DNA of 64,000 bases, taken from the NCBI RefSeq assembly GCF_030296935.1, contig NZ_AP028032.1, forward strand, positions 310,001 through 374,000, given 5' to 3'. The translations under genes were made by a program, and so were the position numbers. This DNA is from Coprobacter fastidiosus. GTDB lineage: Bacteria; Bacteroidota; Bacteroidia; Bacteroidales; Coprobacteraceae. Below, in pieces: positions 62,705-64,000 of this stretch (within the stretch, counting starts at the first letter, position 1; each line of letters begins with the position of its first letter). The notes below the pieces were generated by a model. That model made no database searches. It was not told where the DNA came from and saw nothing but the letters and a program-made list of their open reading frames with translations.

Positions 62705-63259
62705 ATGAGGGAGGAAGAACTGGTTGAGCATTGTAAGCAAAAAGATAAATCTGCACAAAAACAATTGTATGAGTTGTATGCAGGTGTTTTGTTTGCTCTT
62801 TGTATTCGTTATTCCGGAAATAGGGAGGCTGCTGAAGACATTTTGCATGATGGTTTCCTCCGGATATTTACATCTTTCGACAAGTTCGATTATAGAGGAG
62901 AAGGTTCTTTAAAAGCTTGGCTGAGTCGTATAATGGTCAATACGGCATTAGAGTATATCCGTAAGGATGGGGAGATGAATCGTGTATTGACTTTAAATGA
63001 AGTCCCGGATATTATTGATCCAGAGAGCGAAGATGAGGATTTGGAGAAGATTCCTCAGACTGTACTGATGAAATTTGTATCGGAATTGCCGTCCGGATAT
63101 CGGACGGTGTTCAATTTATATACTTTCGAAGAAAAATCTCATAAAGAAATAGCTGCTTTATTGGGAATCAATGAAAAAAGCTCCTCTTCACAGCTTTTCC
63201 GGGCTAGAGCTATATTGGCGAAGAGAATAAAAATGTATTTAACGAAAGCGAGCGTATGA
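62705..63259 (+). CDS. ECF RNA polymerase sigma factor
   Basis: 184 residues from ATG 62705 (MREEELVEHCKQKD); the frame runs 57 bases up, but those residues are not sigma-like. Region 2 contains LYELYAGVLFALCIRYSGN and AAEDILHDGFLRIF; region 4 contains ELPSGYRTVFNLYTFEEKSHKEIAALLGI then a helix-turn-helix. Its stop codon overlaps the start of the next gene by four bases (ATGA), so the pair is translationally coupled. The downstream protein is probably its membrane partner or anti-sigma. Confidence 0.92.
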   Translation: MREEELVEHCKQKDKSAQKQLYELYAGVLFALCIRYSGNREAAEDILHDGFLRIFTSFDKFDYRGEGSLKAWLSRIMVNTALEYIRKDGEMNRVLTLNEVPDIIDPESEDEDLEKIPQTVLMKFVSELPSGYRTVFNLYTFEEKSHKEIAALLGINEKSSSSQLFRARAILAKRIKMYLTKASV

Positions 63260-64000
63260 AACAAAAAGATGATAAGTGGACTATAAGATTCCGCAAACGG
63301 ATGGAAGGATATGTTGAATTGCCGCCTTCTGACGTTTGGGAAAGATTAGACGAGGAATTGTCTTTTAATAGTAGGCAACGGCATCGTTTCCCCAGAATTG
63401 CTGTGGCGGCAGTTATTTTGCTATTTATATCGGTCGGTTTGTATTTTCTTACTTATACTTCTGATAATGACGGAATCATTACAGCAGATGCTCCTTCTCG
63501 TATTTTCGAACATCATAAGGTCGATAAGCCTTTTCGGAAAACAATTGTAACCGATAGTAATAAAATAATCACACATGCTCCGATTTATGTTAGGACAGTA
63601 GAAAAGAAAACGGGAAACAATGTTTTGGGGGAAGAAAATATAGCTGTTGCACAATTGATCGATACGATTCAAGCCCCTTCACAAGAGAAAGTTGAAGACC
63701 TGTCAGAAAAAAAAAATACATTACAAGAAAAAAAAGAACATTTTATGAATGGCTCTTCTGTTGGCAAAGATTTTGAAATTAGACAGTTGCCTAAGAAAAG
63801 CAAAGGTTGGTCAATAGGCGTTTCGGTCGGGAATAATATGATTGCTTCTGCAGAGAATCATTATGGGTTTAGTAATCTTGATCGTTCAGGAATAATGCCT
63901 CGGAGTATGAATATGTTACAGACTGGAGAGAACGAGACGTCCGAAGACCAGAAAATTACGGCAGCCTATCAACAGATTATGCTGAAAAATATTAATTTGG
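63256..64000 (+). CDS. membrane-anchored partner of the ECF sigma factor (3' end outside window)
   Basis: The frame opens at ATG 63256, overlapping the sigma gene stop, and stays open to the window end (248 codons seen). Residues 1-52 are charged and cytoplasmic, with WERLDEELSF, a motif seen in Bacteroidales anti-sigma-like proteins. One membrane helix (FPRIAVAAVILLFISVGLYFLT) covers about 50-75. A long low-complexity, lysine/glutamate-rich periplasmic linker follows. From about 180 the WSIGVSVGNNMIAS region looks like the first strands of an outer-membrane beta-barrel domain. The function is inferred from position and layout. Confidence 0.75.
   Translation, partial: MKQKDDKWTIRFRKRMEGYVELPPSDVWERLDEELSFNSRQRHRFPRIAVAAVILLFISVGLYFLTYTSDNDGIITADAPSRIFEHHKVDKPFRKTIVTDSNKIITHAPIYVRTVEKKTGNNVLGEENIAVAQLIDTIQAPSQEKVEDLSEKKNTLQEKKEHFMNGSSVGKDFEIRQLPKKSKGWSIGVSVGNNMIASAENHYGFSNLDRSGIMPRSMNMLQTGENETSEDQKITAAYQQIMLKNINL

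Overview
The window looks like chromosomal DNA of a gut-type member of the Bacteroidales. The evidence is AT-rich DNA, promoters of the Bacteroidetes type (-7 box TAnnTTTG, often with TTG about 17-20 bases upstream), C-terminal sorting domains of the type IX secretion type, a FecI/FecR/TonB receptor/DUF4249 operon, a NigD-like lipoprotein, a ProS without editing domain, and an AddB-like nuclease. A Barnesiella/Coprobacter-like or other T9SS-bearing Bacteroidales genus is my best guess; this is inference. No rRNA, tRNA, intact insertion sequence, phage or CRISPR array was seen.

Layout. 1-16.1 kb is rich in carbohydrate-active genes: the 3' part of a GH35 beta-galactosidase, two tandem paralogous secreted double beta-helix proteins with a discoidin domain and a T9SS tail, and a GH43 enzyme. 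Among them sit housekeeping genes (proS, a patatin, an OmpA-like protein, an MFS exporter, a CAT-like acyltransferase). 16.3-20.7 kb has a WG-repeat lipoprotein and the etfB-etfA-acyl-CoA dehydrogenase operon. 20.9-27.9 kb has a cupin, a GT87-like membrane protein, a PurF-like protein lacking the N-terminal catalytic cysteine, and purL. 28.1-33.8 kb has a LysE exporter, a CBM9-like protein, AddB, a ProXp-ala type tRNA editing protein and a hexapeptide acetyltransferase. 34.2-35.9 kb is a three-gene operon behind a promoter with two 15-bp direct repeats spaced 21 bp. 36.1-42.8 kb has an ABC-F ATPase, an M13 peptidase, a TrpB2-type protein and an iron superoxide dismutase.

42.9-54 kb holds the most unusual gene, a single open frame joining a complete UvrD/PcrA helicase to a complete carboxynorspermidine decarboxylase. 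It is followed by a small RNA-like unit, an ECF sigma/FecR/TonB receptor/DUF4249 lipoprotein operon and an arginase-family enzyme. 54.1-59 kb is a TolC-HlyD-ABC-2-ABC-2 efflux operon with no ATPase gene. 59-64 kb has a second copy of the small RNA-like unit, a decayed beta-helix gene, small secreted proteins, a GNAT enzyme, a NigD-like lipoprotein and a second ECF sigma factor with the start of its probable membrane partner.

The main discovery candidates are the two matching small-RNA-like units (46.65 and 59.21 kb), a dispersed AT-rich repeat family (32.6, 40.26, 53.06 and 59.3 kb), the helicase-decarboxylase fusion, the cysteine-less PurF paralogue, the paired-repeat promoter at 34.05 kb and the unlisted pseudogene at 60 kb. 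ProS without editing domain and the free-standing Ala-tRNA(Pro) editing protein form a plausible functional pair within the window.
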